From Adineta ricciae (lineage: Eukaryota > Rotifera > Eurotatoria > Adinetida > Adinetidae): DNA of 64,000 nucleotides. Of the stretch, positions 11,801-24,000 are shown piece by piece; the stretch's first letter is position 1, and each line of letters starts with the position of its first letter. Where the stretch lies: the NCBI GenBank assembly GCA_905250025.1, contig CAJNOJ010000117.1, positions 186,001 to 250,000 on the forward strand, in the 5' to 3' direction. Made by a program: the position numbers and the translations under genes. The notes beneath the pieces were generated by a model. The model worked only from the letters and a program-made list of their open reading frames with translations, did not search any database and was not told the origin of the DNA.

Positions 11801-14077
11801 AATTTAGAACGCGGTCTGAAAATTTGGTCACCTGATTCGATGAAAGAATTCAAAATTGAAAATCATTATTTAGTCATTAAAGAAGCCAAATCTATTCTCT
11901 TTGGTATTTCAACCGAATTGCTTCAGAATACTGAAAATAGGAATCTCTGCGATGCGTTACAAACCATTCTGAACATTTTACGCAAACCAATCATTCCGAT
12001 TCTGTTTGGAACGGATTCGAAATGGAAGGAGAGTGACATTGGCGTCGTCTTATCAGACAAACTCTACGTTAATATGCAAAATCCGAAACGATATGACAAT
12101 CGTATTCTTGAATTAGTCGATTTAATTGAACAGGAGAACGAGAGTAACAGCAAGAGTAAACAACAATTACGTGATGAACCAACGGATGTATTTATCAGTT
12201 ATTGTTGGGCGAATTCACACGATGCTGTTCATAAAGGTGTGTGCATTTTTTTATTTGAACAGTTGCTTATAGATTTCCTATGCTAGGAACAAAACCAACT
12301 GCTACTTCCATTGGTTGGGCAGACCCACGATCTTTGAAAGTAAGATTTATTATCTGAACATATGTCATATGAGTTGTATTGTTCGAATAGGATTATCTGG
12401 AAGGACGTGGTTTGAGTGTTTGGATGGACATTACTCGTCTAGGCAATTCTGGCGTACTTCATGAAATTGTTCAGGTACGAAAAATGCATAAGATGTTCTC
12501 TGATATCCAGTATTCGATATTGTTTATTTAGGGTTTGAAAAATACTCGATTGGTCATTGCATGTGTATCCGATGAATACACACAAAGTGAAGTTTGTCGA
12601 AATGAATTTCTCTTTGCTAAAAATACTCTTCGGCTACCTGTTATTCTCGCTGTGTTTGGCAACGGAGATAAATGGCGAACGACTGAAGTCGGCATGTGTA
12701 GTTTGACTTGTCAACAGATCAATTTTCAATTCGAAAATCCTACTGCTTTCGAAGACATCTTTGTTTTGATACAGAACGATCTACCAAAGCGGAACACCTC
12801 AATGAAAGACGTATCGAACGCCAAATCAACAGCAGAAACTGCACAGAAAACCACTGAAGCCTATCATGTTTGTATGCCAATATCGATTTTACGAATACGT
12901 CAATGGATATTTTTAGGAACTGTTCGAATTGACACAACGAAAATTTCTTCGGCTGACAGCTGGCTTTGCTGAGGCGATGACCACACGAGCATATCCTCGT
13001 TTATTCGCTGTAGATTTCATACGTGAAAAAGAGAAATCTGCCCAGGAATTACTTCGCATAGAAATTGTCAATCAAATGAATTCCCAACATGCACAACAGG
13101 CAGACAACAAAGAGGATAATGCACGGGATAAAGAAGCAGAACGACAGCGAGATAAAGAAGTCCGTGAAACGGAAAGACAAACTCAATCTCAAGATCAACC
13201 TCCTCCGGAAAAAGTAAAAAAGTTATGCATACGTGCACTTTGTGAAAATGAAGAAAACTGGCACGCATCGGGCTCTCCATTTGAGATAACCGATAAAGCT
13301 ATTTTACAAAATAGCGTTTCTTATCTCACGCGTATTATGCTTCTTTTGAAACAAAGTGACCTAGCATTGGAAATTCTGACGACTGATGAAGGTGAAGCTG
13401 AATTACGAAAACTTGATGAGGTAAGAATAGAAAAGTTTGTCACAGAAATGAATTTTCAATTCGTTTCGTTGATGGATAGCTTGCCAGTTCGATGAATATG
13501 GAAGTGAAAGAATCTTACGGACATTTACGCCGATGGATTATGGACTGTGATACAGAGGAAAAATTGACTGGCTTGAAACAATGTTTAATGCCATCCGGAA
13601 AAGTTTTATGGCTTTGTGAAGAACATCAAAACCAACCACGAATTACACTCGTCACAGGGTCAGTTACCGGTGGTTATACTCGTCCACAAGCTGAAGAAAA
13701 GAGTGAAATCGTAAAAGCTTTGGCGAAAATCAATTCACGAAGTATTGCATTCTTTTTGTTGATAGATTTTACAATGACTATTGCGTTGTTTTTCCTTCTT
13801 TTATCTAGTTGCCAATAATGAATTGCCTGGACCTTCAGTTCGAGTTCCAGCTGCGGAGAGTACACGTCGTGGGTCATCCGATCGACAACAGTCGCACAGG
13901 TACAGCCGACAGGAATCGACGTCGATTAAAACTCAAGCGAATAATCTTCGAGAAATCGATGAAAGTAAACAGGAAGAAGACGATGCTGATTACAATGAAA
14001 GAATTTCAAATACAAAAGAAAATTCGAATCAAGATGAAGAAACTGAAATGACCACGACGAACTGCTCAATCATGTGA
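2889..14077 (+). CDS. Giant Roco protein: MBT - LRR - EF-hand-like - LRR - Roc - COR - TIR - TIR, with CaaX tail
   Basis: About three dozen exons with ~50-60 bp introns join in one frame into a protein of roughly 3,000 residues. In order: a basic N-terminus; three 18-residue repeats (PPIEQLQQNT core); long unassigned regions, one with VWPETWEEDD near 5465; a WH2-like segment (FLDEIRNFGGVGGLKR, ~6730); an MBT core (WKVGMRLEAKDRKNPS, then FDGW and DLHPCGYW, 7200-7450) followed by a second MBT-type arm (YNGAFSWRNYL); leucine-rich repeats (8840-9180); an EF-hand-like loop (DEDLNGVLSYSE, ~9290); more LRRs (9560-9760); a Roc GTPase with P-loop GLGGAGKTS, switch DFAGQ and THMD; COR (WIVNVMACIVS; LFNRAQVRLF); two TIR-type domains (from ~11650 and ~12180); a charged coiled segment; and the C-terminal CaaX box CSIM. 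No kinase domain is present. Roc-COR modules are dimeric GTPase switches and TIR domains signal or cleave NAD in immunity; how they cooperate here is inference. I checked splice phases across most junctions and found no gene boundary. Confidence 0.8.
3012..3173 (+). repeat. Three tandem 54-bp coding repeats
   Basis: Three direct copies (3012-3065, 3066-3119, 3120-3173) each encode an 18-residue unit beginning PPI[VE]QLQQNT[NK]V. They lie in the first exon of the Roco gene and keep its frame. The copies differ at several positions, so they are not freshly duplicated. Confidence 0.9.
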
Positions 14078-14499
14078 TTTCTATATTGCCACTATACTTT
14101 GTTATTCAATTTCTTCTCGGTTATTTCACTACTGTTCTCCGTTTCATACTTGCTTTTAACTGAATTGAATCGATTGTTTAATATGGAATTATGCAAATTT
14201 TCTGTGATAAGCCCATAAACTTAAAGGCATTTCATTCCATACGTCCTCTAATTGTTTTTCGAAAAGATGCAAATGAATCCGACAAACTACTACTTGACAT
14301 TCTTGAATAAGTATATTTCTTACTTCCTCGAAATATCGAGTACTGAGCCATATTATGCAAATTCGTTTTTATAGATCTATTCAGTCATACTTATAATTCT
14401 GCATAAAGTTGAGTAAGTGCACTTGAGTATTGTATACGTACATGTATATAAAGTCAAAATACAGAGTAGATCCTAAACTAAAAACAAATCTACTCGAAA
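14078..14499. other. Intergenic between Roco and ALF-like genes
   Basis: No coding frame is seen. There is a TATATAAAG-like stretch (GTATATAAAGTC, ~14445-14456) about 50 bp upstream of the ALF-like ATG, which fits a TATA box for that gene. The rest is AT-rich and featureless. Confidence 0.5.
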
Positions 14500-14910
14500 A
14501 TGGTTAGCAGAATCAGTCGTATCATTGCTGTTTTGTGTGTTTTATCGATGATAAATCATCATTTGACAGCAGCAAATGATATCCCACCTGCTTGTTTGTC
14601 ATTTAATTGGGTAGCTTGTGGAATCAATGTCGGCACGGCTTTGTATACAAAGTATTATGGTAAATGGCAAGATAGCCAAGATGTGAATGCTTTTGGTACC
14701 GTTTGTAAAACTCAATTTCGAGGATCATTCTATCGATGGAAATGGGTATGGGGTGGACAATTTTGGTGTCCACAATTGAGCGCAACTGTTATGGGTACTT
14801 CACAGAATTATAAAAGTCGAGAAGGAGCTATTGAACATGCTCTTCAAGATTATGTAACGAAAGCTGGACAAGCTGGTGTTCTCAAACCAGAACAAGTTTC
14901 GCAATCCTGA
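14500..14910 (+). CDS. Secreted anti-lipopolysaccharide factor (ALF)-like antimicrobial peptide
   Basis: A single-exon 136-residue protein. Residues 1-25 form a signal peptide (hydrophobic IIAVLCVLSMI core, then TAAND). The mature part has the ALF/scygonadin pattern known from crustaceans and horseshoe crabs: a Trp-rich N-terminal helix region (SFNWVACGINVGTAL), then two cysteines (CKTQF... and ...QFWC) separated by exactly 20 residues that are rich in Arg, Lys and Trp, then WCP, then a GTSQNYKSREGAIEHAL helix and a DYVTKAGQAGVLK C-terminal helix. In known ALFs the 20-residue disulfide loop binds lipid A. Two extra cysteines near residues 32 and 40 could form a second disulfide. It is a separate transcription unit with a possible TATA box just upstream. 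Family assignment is by motif and Cys spacing; activity is inferred. Confidence 0.78.
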   Translation: MVSRISRIIAVLCVLSMINHHLTAANDIPPACLSFNWVACGINVGTALYTKYYGKWQDSQDVNAFGTVCKTQFRGSFYRWKWVWGGQFWCPQLSATVMGTSQNYKSREGAIEHALQDYVTKAGQAGVLKPEQVSQS

Positions 14911-15463
14911 ATATTAAATTAAAGAACAAAAAAAGATTTCTCAAGATTTTTTTTCATCGTTTTATTACGTTAAAGGAAAATAAGAAATATCAATAAAAGG
15001 AAGGTTGAGTGATACTTAATTAAAATCTAAAGGACGAAAGTATTATTATTATGTACATATACCGAATCGGTCGTCTCGATGATCTAGTCACATGCCGACG
15101 TATCGATCATTGAAGGTGGATGAGTAGGACGACAGGAACGTAAAGAGTTACATTTCTACATGTTTACATTGATCTTTACGTATGAATTTCTTTGTTCTTT
15201 CGCTTTCTTATTCAACGGAAGGTTTCTTGTCAAAACTTTTCGGTCAACAAAGCTGTGCTTGTATGCAAACGATTACTTTCCGCCTTCACGGTCGTCTTCA
15301 TCGTTATCGATCGACACAAGTGACTTTCGACACGAACCAATTAGAAGAGAAAGAGAAAACGATTGAGTGAAAGATTATGATTATTTCATAGACAAGAAAG
15401 AAAGACAAAAAACATATTACGATGATTGAAATCAGTTGAAGAGTTTTGTCAAAGTAACCGCCA
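14911..15463. other. Intergenic, no gene supported
   Basis: 3' region of the ALF-like gene and upstream region of the next gene. Short frames on both strands here have no family signal, and I judge them chance openings. Confidence 0.5.
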
Positions 15464-18001
15464 ATGACGAGAGGCGGAAATAGTAAACATACGATGCTAG
15501 GTAAGTCATGAAAAGAAATTAGTAAACTACTAATTAGTCTACTTTTCAAAAAGGTCGTTTAATCTTTGGTGAGAAACGTAAACAACATGCATCACCATCG
15601 CGCCATCGGTCTGCAACACGAACCGGTAGAAATGCAACTGAAAGGCCATCGTCAGGTGGTGACAGTTCACAGCGAAATCCAATTAATGTACATGATTGGG
15701 CTGCTTGGAGAACGCAGCTGAACGAACAGATGAGTAATGGATGTGCGGATCGAACTGATGTAAAACAAATGCGGGAATTTCTTCATGGTAATTCATTTTA
15801 TCAACAACATAGTCGAGATCCGTCCAATGGTCGGTACAATGGAGTACAATTACTCTTCTCGATTCCACATGCGAAAGTGAAAGCTGATGTACTGGAAAAT
15901 CCACAAAGGATAGCCGATAAAAACATGCCTTGCGAAGATAATGCAATTGATCAAAACCATGTACTATCACATGATGAGGATCTTATTCCAACATCCTTCA
16001 AATCGATCTCTCCAAGCTCACCTTTAATCCGAGATAAAACTATCAATCAGCTATTTCCGAAAAGTTTACTAGGAAATACCGGCGGTTTTCTTCATGTTAA
16101 TGAGCAAATGATCGCGAACGATGGTGTAAATTTTCAGTAATATTGATTCAAGATTCTGTTTCCATTCATATTAATTCTATTTGTGATTTCAGTCGTTCAA
16201 TGCGTACACCATTTTCAACATCGGATCGTGTACATTCAACTCTACAAAAAGCCGTCAAAGATGGTAATGTACTTGAGAAAATCAAAGCATTTGAAATGCA
16301 AGCAGCAGCTGCTGCTCAAGCTGAATCAGCAACAAAAGTTAATACTACCAATGGCATCAATCATCGCCCACAGCCCATCGCACCTTCGTTTCCCACGTCT
16401 CCACAGCGAACTTTAAGTCCGTCAACAAGATATCCATTACAACAATCCATATCTCCAATACGAATGCCGCATGAAGTGCAACAGCAATATAATCGTGCCC
16501 ATCGAAGTCGTAATATTCATCCGGCACAGCAGCGTCGTGAAGGAAATTTCGGACCACCAACAACTCGAGAGTCGCGAAAAGGAGCGCATGTCCTAGAACC
16601 TGCTCATGGAGACATTATCCTCAAACGACGAACTCCTTCGCAAAAGACAGCAAACGATGACGAGTATACAATCACTGCGATGAGTTCTTTGGCGCATACA
16701 ATTTCACAAGGTCAACATACACATCATCATCGACAACAGCATCATCATCACCACCGAACAGGTGCATCGCGTTCTCGACATCGACAAGAAGCAGTTCACG
16801 ATAAACGAGCATCCAGTCAGAATCGGAAGAAACATCAGTCGAAAACGAATGAACCATCATTATCTGCAACAACAAAAACAAATGGTCGTCATCGTTGGTT
16901 GAAAGGATTGAAAGATTCAGCGATCGAAGGTGGTAAAAATGAGAAAGTTAAGCAAGACGCGGCAGTGAACAAATCCAAAAAATCGTCGAAAACAAAGAAG
17001 AAAGCGGACGAAAAAGAGAAGACTCAATCAATAAAAAAAGTGACGTCAGCTCTTACAAAAGGAAAGTCTTCCTCTTCAACAGCCTTAGACAACAATCGTG
17101 TCTATGGTGTGCCAAATGCCATTGTTATTGAACAGACCAAATCCGAATCAACATCACCGCAATTACCCGATCGAATTGAGGAGGAAAATGAGTCTGATCG
17201 CGAAGAGAAACACATCGATATTAAAAATAGTCAGAAAACACTCAAAAATCCCGAGAAAGATTTGAATCCACCAGGTGACATACCGGTCGTATCATCTGCC
17301 ACTGAAGCACGACCGACAAAACCGAAATTCCTGAAGAAATTATCGAGTACAACAGACGGAGAAATTGGCAGCAAAGTTGACGATGAAACGCGGTTTGTAA
17401 ACAAAAAAACTGTTCCTTTTTTCGACAATTGCTTTTTTTTAGATTCTCTCGTCCAACTGATGACCATGCGCATCATTCAGAACTGAATGACGAAGACGAA
17501 GAATTAAAAAGTGAAGGTGATGTTTTCATAGAAGAATCATCAACCACACATATGAATTCTCCTAATCGACAAACATCACCTTCCATCGACGAATCCGCCC
17601 CTGAACGTCGTTGGCAATGGTCGAAAGAAACTGGCGGATTAATCGACAAAGGCGCACAACGAAAGAAGAAATCGCAGATCGCATTACCGATTACATTGAT
17701 TACTCGTAAAACTAAAGCCAATCAAGACGAGGAACAAACAGCATACGAAGCACCTCAATCCGAGCAGCTTCCGCCACCCGTCAAGAATATTTATCCAATC
17801 AAGAAAACTCAATCATCTCATCCATTGACCACAACGGATACTAATGATCATCAACTGGATACGTCGAAACAAGTTAGTAAACAAATTCTTCATGCAATCA
17901 TGAACTCAATGAATAATAAGAGTACAATCAATGCCAATGAATTCTTCGAAAATGGGCCGCACACAAATCCGGAAGAGACTCATGTTAATCCTACTGATTG
18001 A
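15464..18001 (+). CDS. Unrecognised low-complexity basic protein (Ser/Thr/His/Lys-rich)
   Basis: I do not recognise this gene. Four exons join in phase: 15464-15500 (MTRGGNSKHTML), 15554 to ~16136, 16194 to ~17390, and ~17442-18001. The first ~200 residues look ordered and could hold a real domain (segments NVHDWAAWRTQLNEQM and YNGVQLLFSIPHAKVKADVL). A second candidate conserved patch is RVHSTLQKAVKDGNVLEKIK followed by an Ala run. The remainder is disordered: a His cluster (HTHHHRQQHHHHHR, ~16710), long Lys-rich stretches with KSKKSSKTKKKADEKEKTQ, and a Trp-containing patch ERRWQWSKETGGLIDKG near the end. Basic composition suggests a nuclear or cytoskeletal role, but that is a guess. It ends 75 bp from the convergent CFAP43 stop codon. 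Confidence 0.6.
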
Positions 18002-18076
18002 TCTTAACAAAATTCGTAGATTTTCAAATATTTATTCGAATATTCTGTGAAATAAAACGTGTAGAAAACGAAGTTC

Positions 18077-21000
18077 TTAATGTTCAATTTGAACGAGTGC
18101 TGGAAACGTTTTCATGCGTAAACGTTCAACTTCAGCACGTAGATATGCCACTTCTTGAGCCTGTGCTTTCGCTAGATCCACTAGACGACGACGGCGAACG
18201 ACCTGATGCATACGTTCTCGCTGTTCAACTTTCGATTGTTCGATAACTAAAATTACCAAAAAAGATCGACTCATTTCCATTTCTACAAATCTTCAAATTT
18301 ACTTCGTTGATCGATGATGTTCTTTCTTTCGTACAAGTTCACATTGGCATTCTGAAGAGCTTCATCGACAGCTAGAGTGACATTTGCTATCGAGAGATTA
18401 TCACGTTGTAGTTTTTGTACATCTTCTTCTTTGAGAACTTGTTGTTCGGCAAAACGCTACAAAGAAAACGAATGAAAATTTTAAAAAAGACCGAAAGCAA
18501 TCTCCACGAACTTCTTTCATTTTTTCGATCGTAGCTTCTAACATTTGCATTTCACGTTGTTTTTGAGCTTCAAATGCGGCATCATTCGGGCATGCAAGAT
18601 ACTCTTGGATGTTTCTTGTTACTTTCAGAAAGGTAATATCCTGTGCACGTTGTCTCAAATCAGCAATCTCATAAATTAACTTCTCTTTCTCCCTAAACAG
18701 CAAATCGAACATATTCGGTGTGATTCAGTGAGCCATTCGTTTACCATGACATGGATGTTATATCATTGATAACGCCTTTAGATTTGTCCATTTGGCGAAT
18801 TTTGAAGTTGGCTGATTCCTGTGAGAGAGAAAAATGACATTAGAAGTGGATTGACGTAGATTCACTGGTTTACAATGATTGATTTATTCAAATCTTCGAT
18901 TTCACGACGATGGATCAGTTCAGCATCGGTATTTCGGTATTCATTCGGGGCCAATTCAGCGGGTTGGGATTCGATTTCAACTTGACCTTGTCTAAGAACA
19001 ATTTGAACGTAAAGATCAACAATATCATCAATGCGCGCATCTTTTGTTCTAAAAAAAACAAAGAAATAAACATTGATGTATATGAAAAGGGAAGACATAC
19101 GTGATGAGATTATTTTGTAATTGGTCAAATTCATTATTTTTTCGATTTAATTCACCATCACGTAAACTTCGTAAACTTTTTATCATCGTCTCTTCTTGTT
19201 CTTGTAGTCGTAACTGAAAGAATAACAAATATTTATGATCATCAATCAGTTCTTCGAAGAGAATCAACTATTTTCTCTAAAAGATGCTGTTCTTTTACAG
19301 CCAGAAAACAACAGATAATGATTATCGTTTGTAAGCAGGCTGTTCTTCAGTGAGAATGATCTTTAAATAAGTGATGAATATTATGGGGACGGGGATCAAT
19401 AATAATGCAGTGAAAATATCGAAACAACATCGGACCTACCTCTGGATTATCATAATTTTCAATAGATTGAAAAAACTCTAAAGTTTCTTCATCAATATCC
19501 TAGTTTATAGCAGAGGAAGAAAGAATGCTTTGTAGTTATCTGATTCAATATCTCAGTGCAAATGTTGACAAGATACGACATGCTTTCTGGTCAGTGTCAA
19601 ATGCGAAAAAGATCTTTTTTTCATGGGTCGTTTCATTGTTTTCATCCGATGGACAATTTCGTACCTGTCGTTCGAGTTCGGTGCGTTTTCTTCGGAAGTC
19701 GACGAAACGATCCCAAACAGATCGAACAATATTCGTCGGGGCATTGGTGAATGAATCAGCTTCTGATTGAATTCGATCAAGTTCAAGCTCAATTAAACGT
19801 GCCTGTCGGGCTGAATATGGATTGTATTCTTCTGGTGGTTTCGGTTGTTTCATTCTATAAGACAGATTCATTTTGCAAAAAAAAACATACAGAAGAAGTT
19901 TGACGTACTTTGATCGTTTTATTAACAAACGTTTCAATGAATCTTGTAGGACTGATGGGACGTCAGCGAATTCGCGTGGAAATTGTTTATCGAATGTATC
20001 TTCTGCTTTTAACCGTCGTTTTTCCACGTCGACTTTGACAAGTGCATCTTCCAAAGCGCGTTTTGAAAGCTCGAGATCCTGGACTTTCGTTTCCAGGAAC
20101 TTCGCGCGATTCTCATAAGTATCTTCTAACTGAAGAATCAATCGATCTTTCACTAGAGAGAAGATGATTCGACTAATTTTCAGTTCTTCCTAAAAAGAAA
20201 CTCGCATGTAAAATTGTTCTTCGTTACATTCAATGGAAATTTACTTGAAGGACAGCGGTTTGAGCAGTGATGCGTCGTCGATGTAGTTGTGAGAGAACTT
20301 GTTCGAATGCCTGGCAACTTTCTTGAATCTGTTCATTGATTTTCATGGACTCTGCAGTTAAAACCTTGAGAAGAGAAAGGTAAAGTATTGCTTACGAAGG
20401 CGTGAAAACAAACTTTTCGTAATTTTTCTCTTTCTTCTTTTTGCTCTTTGACTTTTTGTAGATACTGTTGATATGCTTGTTTCTCTGCATCCGTCCAATC
20501 TTCTTCGGCTTTTTCCAAAGCAAAAGCTGGTTTGGGAATTTCCTAAATAAATCAATTGAATCGATTCTTTCTCGATCAATTCCATTCGAAACAAACCTTT
20601 TTCAATTCATCTTCTCGTCGGACTTGTAACACTCCGTTCATCATATCATTTAAACCTCGTTCACGCCAGTTATCAAGTCGTTCTAACTCTCGTCGACGTG
20701 CTTCATTCAAACGTTGTTCTTCCAATATTCGCAACTGCTCTGGTGTGTAATATCGTTCGGATTTGATCTAAAACACATCACTGATTCGTTTCGTCTTCGA
20801 AATGATCTAGTCAATCGGACCTCGGAGTCTTTGACTTCGAATAGTAATTGTGGTTTTTCCTTTTCAGTCAAATCAGGCTCCCAAACAGGACTTGGATCAT
20901 CGAGATCAGCATTAATCTGCTTGATACGCATGTTTCGCTCGCGAATCTTCGCTAATTCTTGCAATTTACGCTGATGTACATTTTCGAATTCTTTATTGAA

Positions 21001-24000
21001 CGCTTCTTTGATTTTGTAGATCAAGTCATTCAATAGAGCAATCTGTGTCCATTTTTGTTCTTGAGTGTACAGTTCAAATTGATTGTAAAGTACGGAGCTA
21101 TCCACTTGAAATTCATTGCTAAAATAAAATCGCTTAAATAGACAAGATTATATCTCGATCGACAAGTTTTTACCAAACTGAGCCAATTAATGCAGTCGAT
21201 CGTGTTACTTGTTTATCATGTTCGTCTTCATTTTCTGTCACAGGTGCCTCGGGGCGCTAAAACTCGAGCATTCAATCATAGAAGAAGAGAATTTTGTGAA
21301 TTACCGTTGTTGTTACTCCTTCTGTTCCATTAGGGTCAGGATTATCTGCAAAAATTTGTCGGCGTAATTTCTTCTCGGCAATTTCGATTCGACGTCGTTC
21401 TATCACTTGACGAATAGTTTCTAGTTCATCGAGACTACGTGGTATCAGAGGATAATTCTCCACTACAACTGGTGCGCTTGGTTTGCGAATTGGATTGATG
21501 ATACCCTGAAATGACAGCGAGACGAGTAGATCGATTTGATGAGCAGATGAATACACACTTCGATGCATCGACCTTTAACAGACATCGCGTCCCAGCATTG
21601 TTGTTTGATAACTTCGCGTTTCATTAGACGAGTAAGATTTTGTGCGATGGTTTCTTCTCGCATCTACATCTTGAAAATATTAAAGATGAAAGTGAAATTT
21701 TGATTGACTTACTTTGTTGATTAGTGCTTCGCGTTCTTTTCGTTGTCGATCTTGCTCTTCCGCATCCAAATCAAATTCGCGTCGGTCAAGTTTAGCCTTA
21801 TCTTCACGTTTATCATTAATTGCCATCAGATCACGAATCTATTCAAATCTTAATGTTTTCCTTCTGAAATTAACTCTATCAATTTTCATACATCTTTTCG
21901 AATATGTTCAAGTTCAGTACGAATCTCAATTTTCGACGTTAAATGTGCATCGAGATGTTGCAATGCTGCCTAAAAGCATATCTCATCATCGGATAACTTA
22001 ACAATTGAGAAACTAATGCCTACCTCGTATTCTTTCAATTGTATCCATGACGCATCTTCCTTTGGCGGCAATGGTGGAGTCATATTGGCACTTTCGAATT
22101 TCGTTTGATAAGTCGTCTATCAACACAGATAATTCATCACACGACGAAGATTTCTCGTTTTCTTACAAATCGATCGTAGAGAGTTTCGTATAGAGATAAT
22201 GGAGCATTGTCATAGGTTGGCATATGGTGAAAATTTCTCATAATACGATTGTATTCTTCTGTTGAATAACCATTTCGGGCCATCAACCGACCAGCATATC
22301 TAAATCAAATCGATTTTACTCGTTGATATGCCGGTGTAATGCTTTGAAATTACTTGGTTTGAAGAACAACAATCGAATTATCTTCACCGATTGAAACGAA
22401 ATATTTCGAATCCACACTCCATGCTGATTTATGACAACCACCGGCCAACGAACTATGTGCTGGGACAGATGATTCGACTGCCTACAAAGTTGGAAGGGTT
22501 TAAAGGCTAATCGAAATCAAATCAATAGACCATATTTGAAGCGCGAATAGTCGAGAGAATTCCACTTCGACTAACACCGAGAATCCACGATGGAACGGAT
22601 TTGTTTTTGTATAAATAACCACCCGGAGTCGATAAACCAGCGAGTGAGTCTTGTGCCTCGACGCTGATCAATTTGCCTGCCTAGATAGGAAAGATATGAG
22701 AACATTCGAGAAGATTTCGTGGTAGAAATAAAGTATAAAAGCAAAAAATCATGAGCAATTTGGATTATACATCTCGTTTCGATTTCAATCGACGATTTTT
22801 CGAATCCTGGATAAGAGAAAAACAATCATTCATGATCAAAAAACGCTCCAGCGTAGAAAGCAATATGCAAGAGAAATGAAAAGTTTCCTCACGCCTCGTC
22901 GTCCACGCCGTTCAGTCTTATTCTGTTTATACATACAGAAATCTCTATTAAAACATGTCTTTTTCTTGTCCTACCTTTCCAGTTTCATCCGGTATACGAC
23001 ACATTCGTAGAACTTTTCCTCCGATTGTGATCAATTGATTTCTTGCGGTGATAAGAAAATCTTCGATGGTATCATAAATGGCAAAGACTGTTTTTGTAAT
23101 TATTTTCGTATTCGAATCGTTGATTATCGTATCAGCCAATGAAGAATTACGCGTCTCTGAACAGTACCAAAGAAAATAGGACATAACTGATTGATAGTGA
23201 AAGTCTTCTACCTCGATATTGTTGCCAATCAAAATCTACGATGAGAAATCGACCATGTTTTTCTGTTTTTGTCGTCAATGCAATAATAATGCGAGTTTCA
23301 GCCAGCTTCTCTTTCGTATTGCCATTTTGCTCATCGTCCAGTTCAATTTGTGTTTCATTAGGACCTTCATTCACGTGTCTTTGATTGGTAAAATCGTCGG
23401 AATCCAGTGCAAATGGTTCACCTTCCAGATCGGTTCGATAGATAATACGAAACATGTCTTCAGCTGATGTTTCTTCTGTTTTCATTTCCATGATGAATAA
23501 ACTATTATCGAGGCCAACTGAGATGAGAATATTACCACGAGAATTGAATTTAATACAACGAACATCATTGGAATGCACTCGAATACGATGTAAAAGGCGA
23601 AAACCATGAGTATCAACTTCAAAAAAATAAAAATAACCCGTAATTGTTGTTACGACAATCAGAGGTAAGACAGGATTTGCCGCAATGTGACTTATCGATT
23701 GATTATCGATCTTTGTCGAATATTTTCTTGTACCGTCTGCCATTGACCAAGCTTCTAATGCGCCTGTGTCTCTCACCGTGACAGCCAATTCACTGGCTGG
23801 ACTAAGAATGGCCACATCGACGATTTTACCAAGGGAAACGGGAACTAACGCCACTGGTCTTTGTTCCTGTGTTAATAAATCAATCATATCGATACCTTGA
23901 GTTGAACAAACAAATAAGCTATCGTAGGATTGATTGAATGCAATCGATTTCAATGTTGATGTTAATTCCATAAAGTCATTGACATTGTTCACATCTTGCA

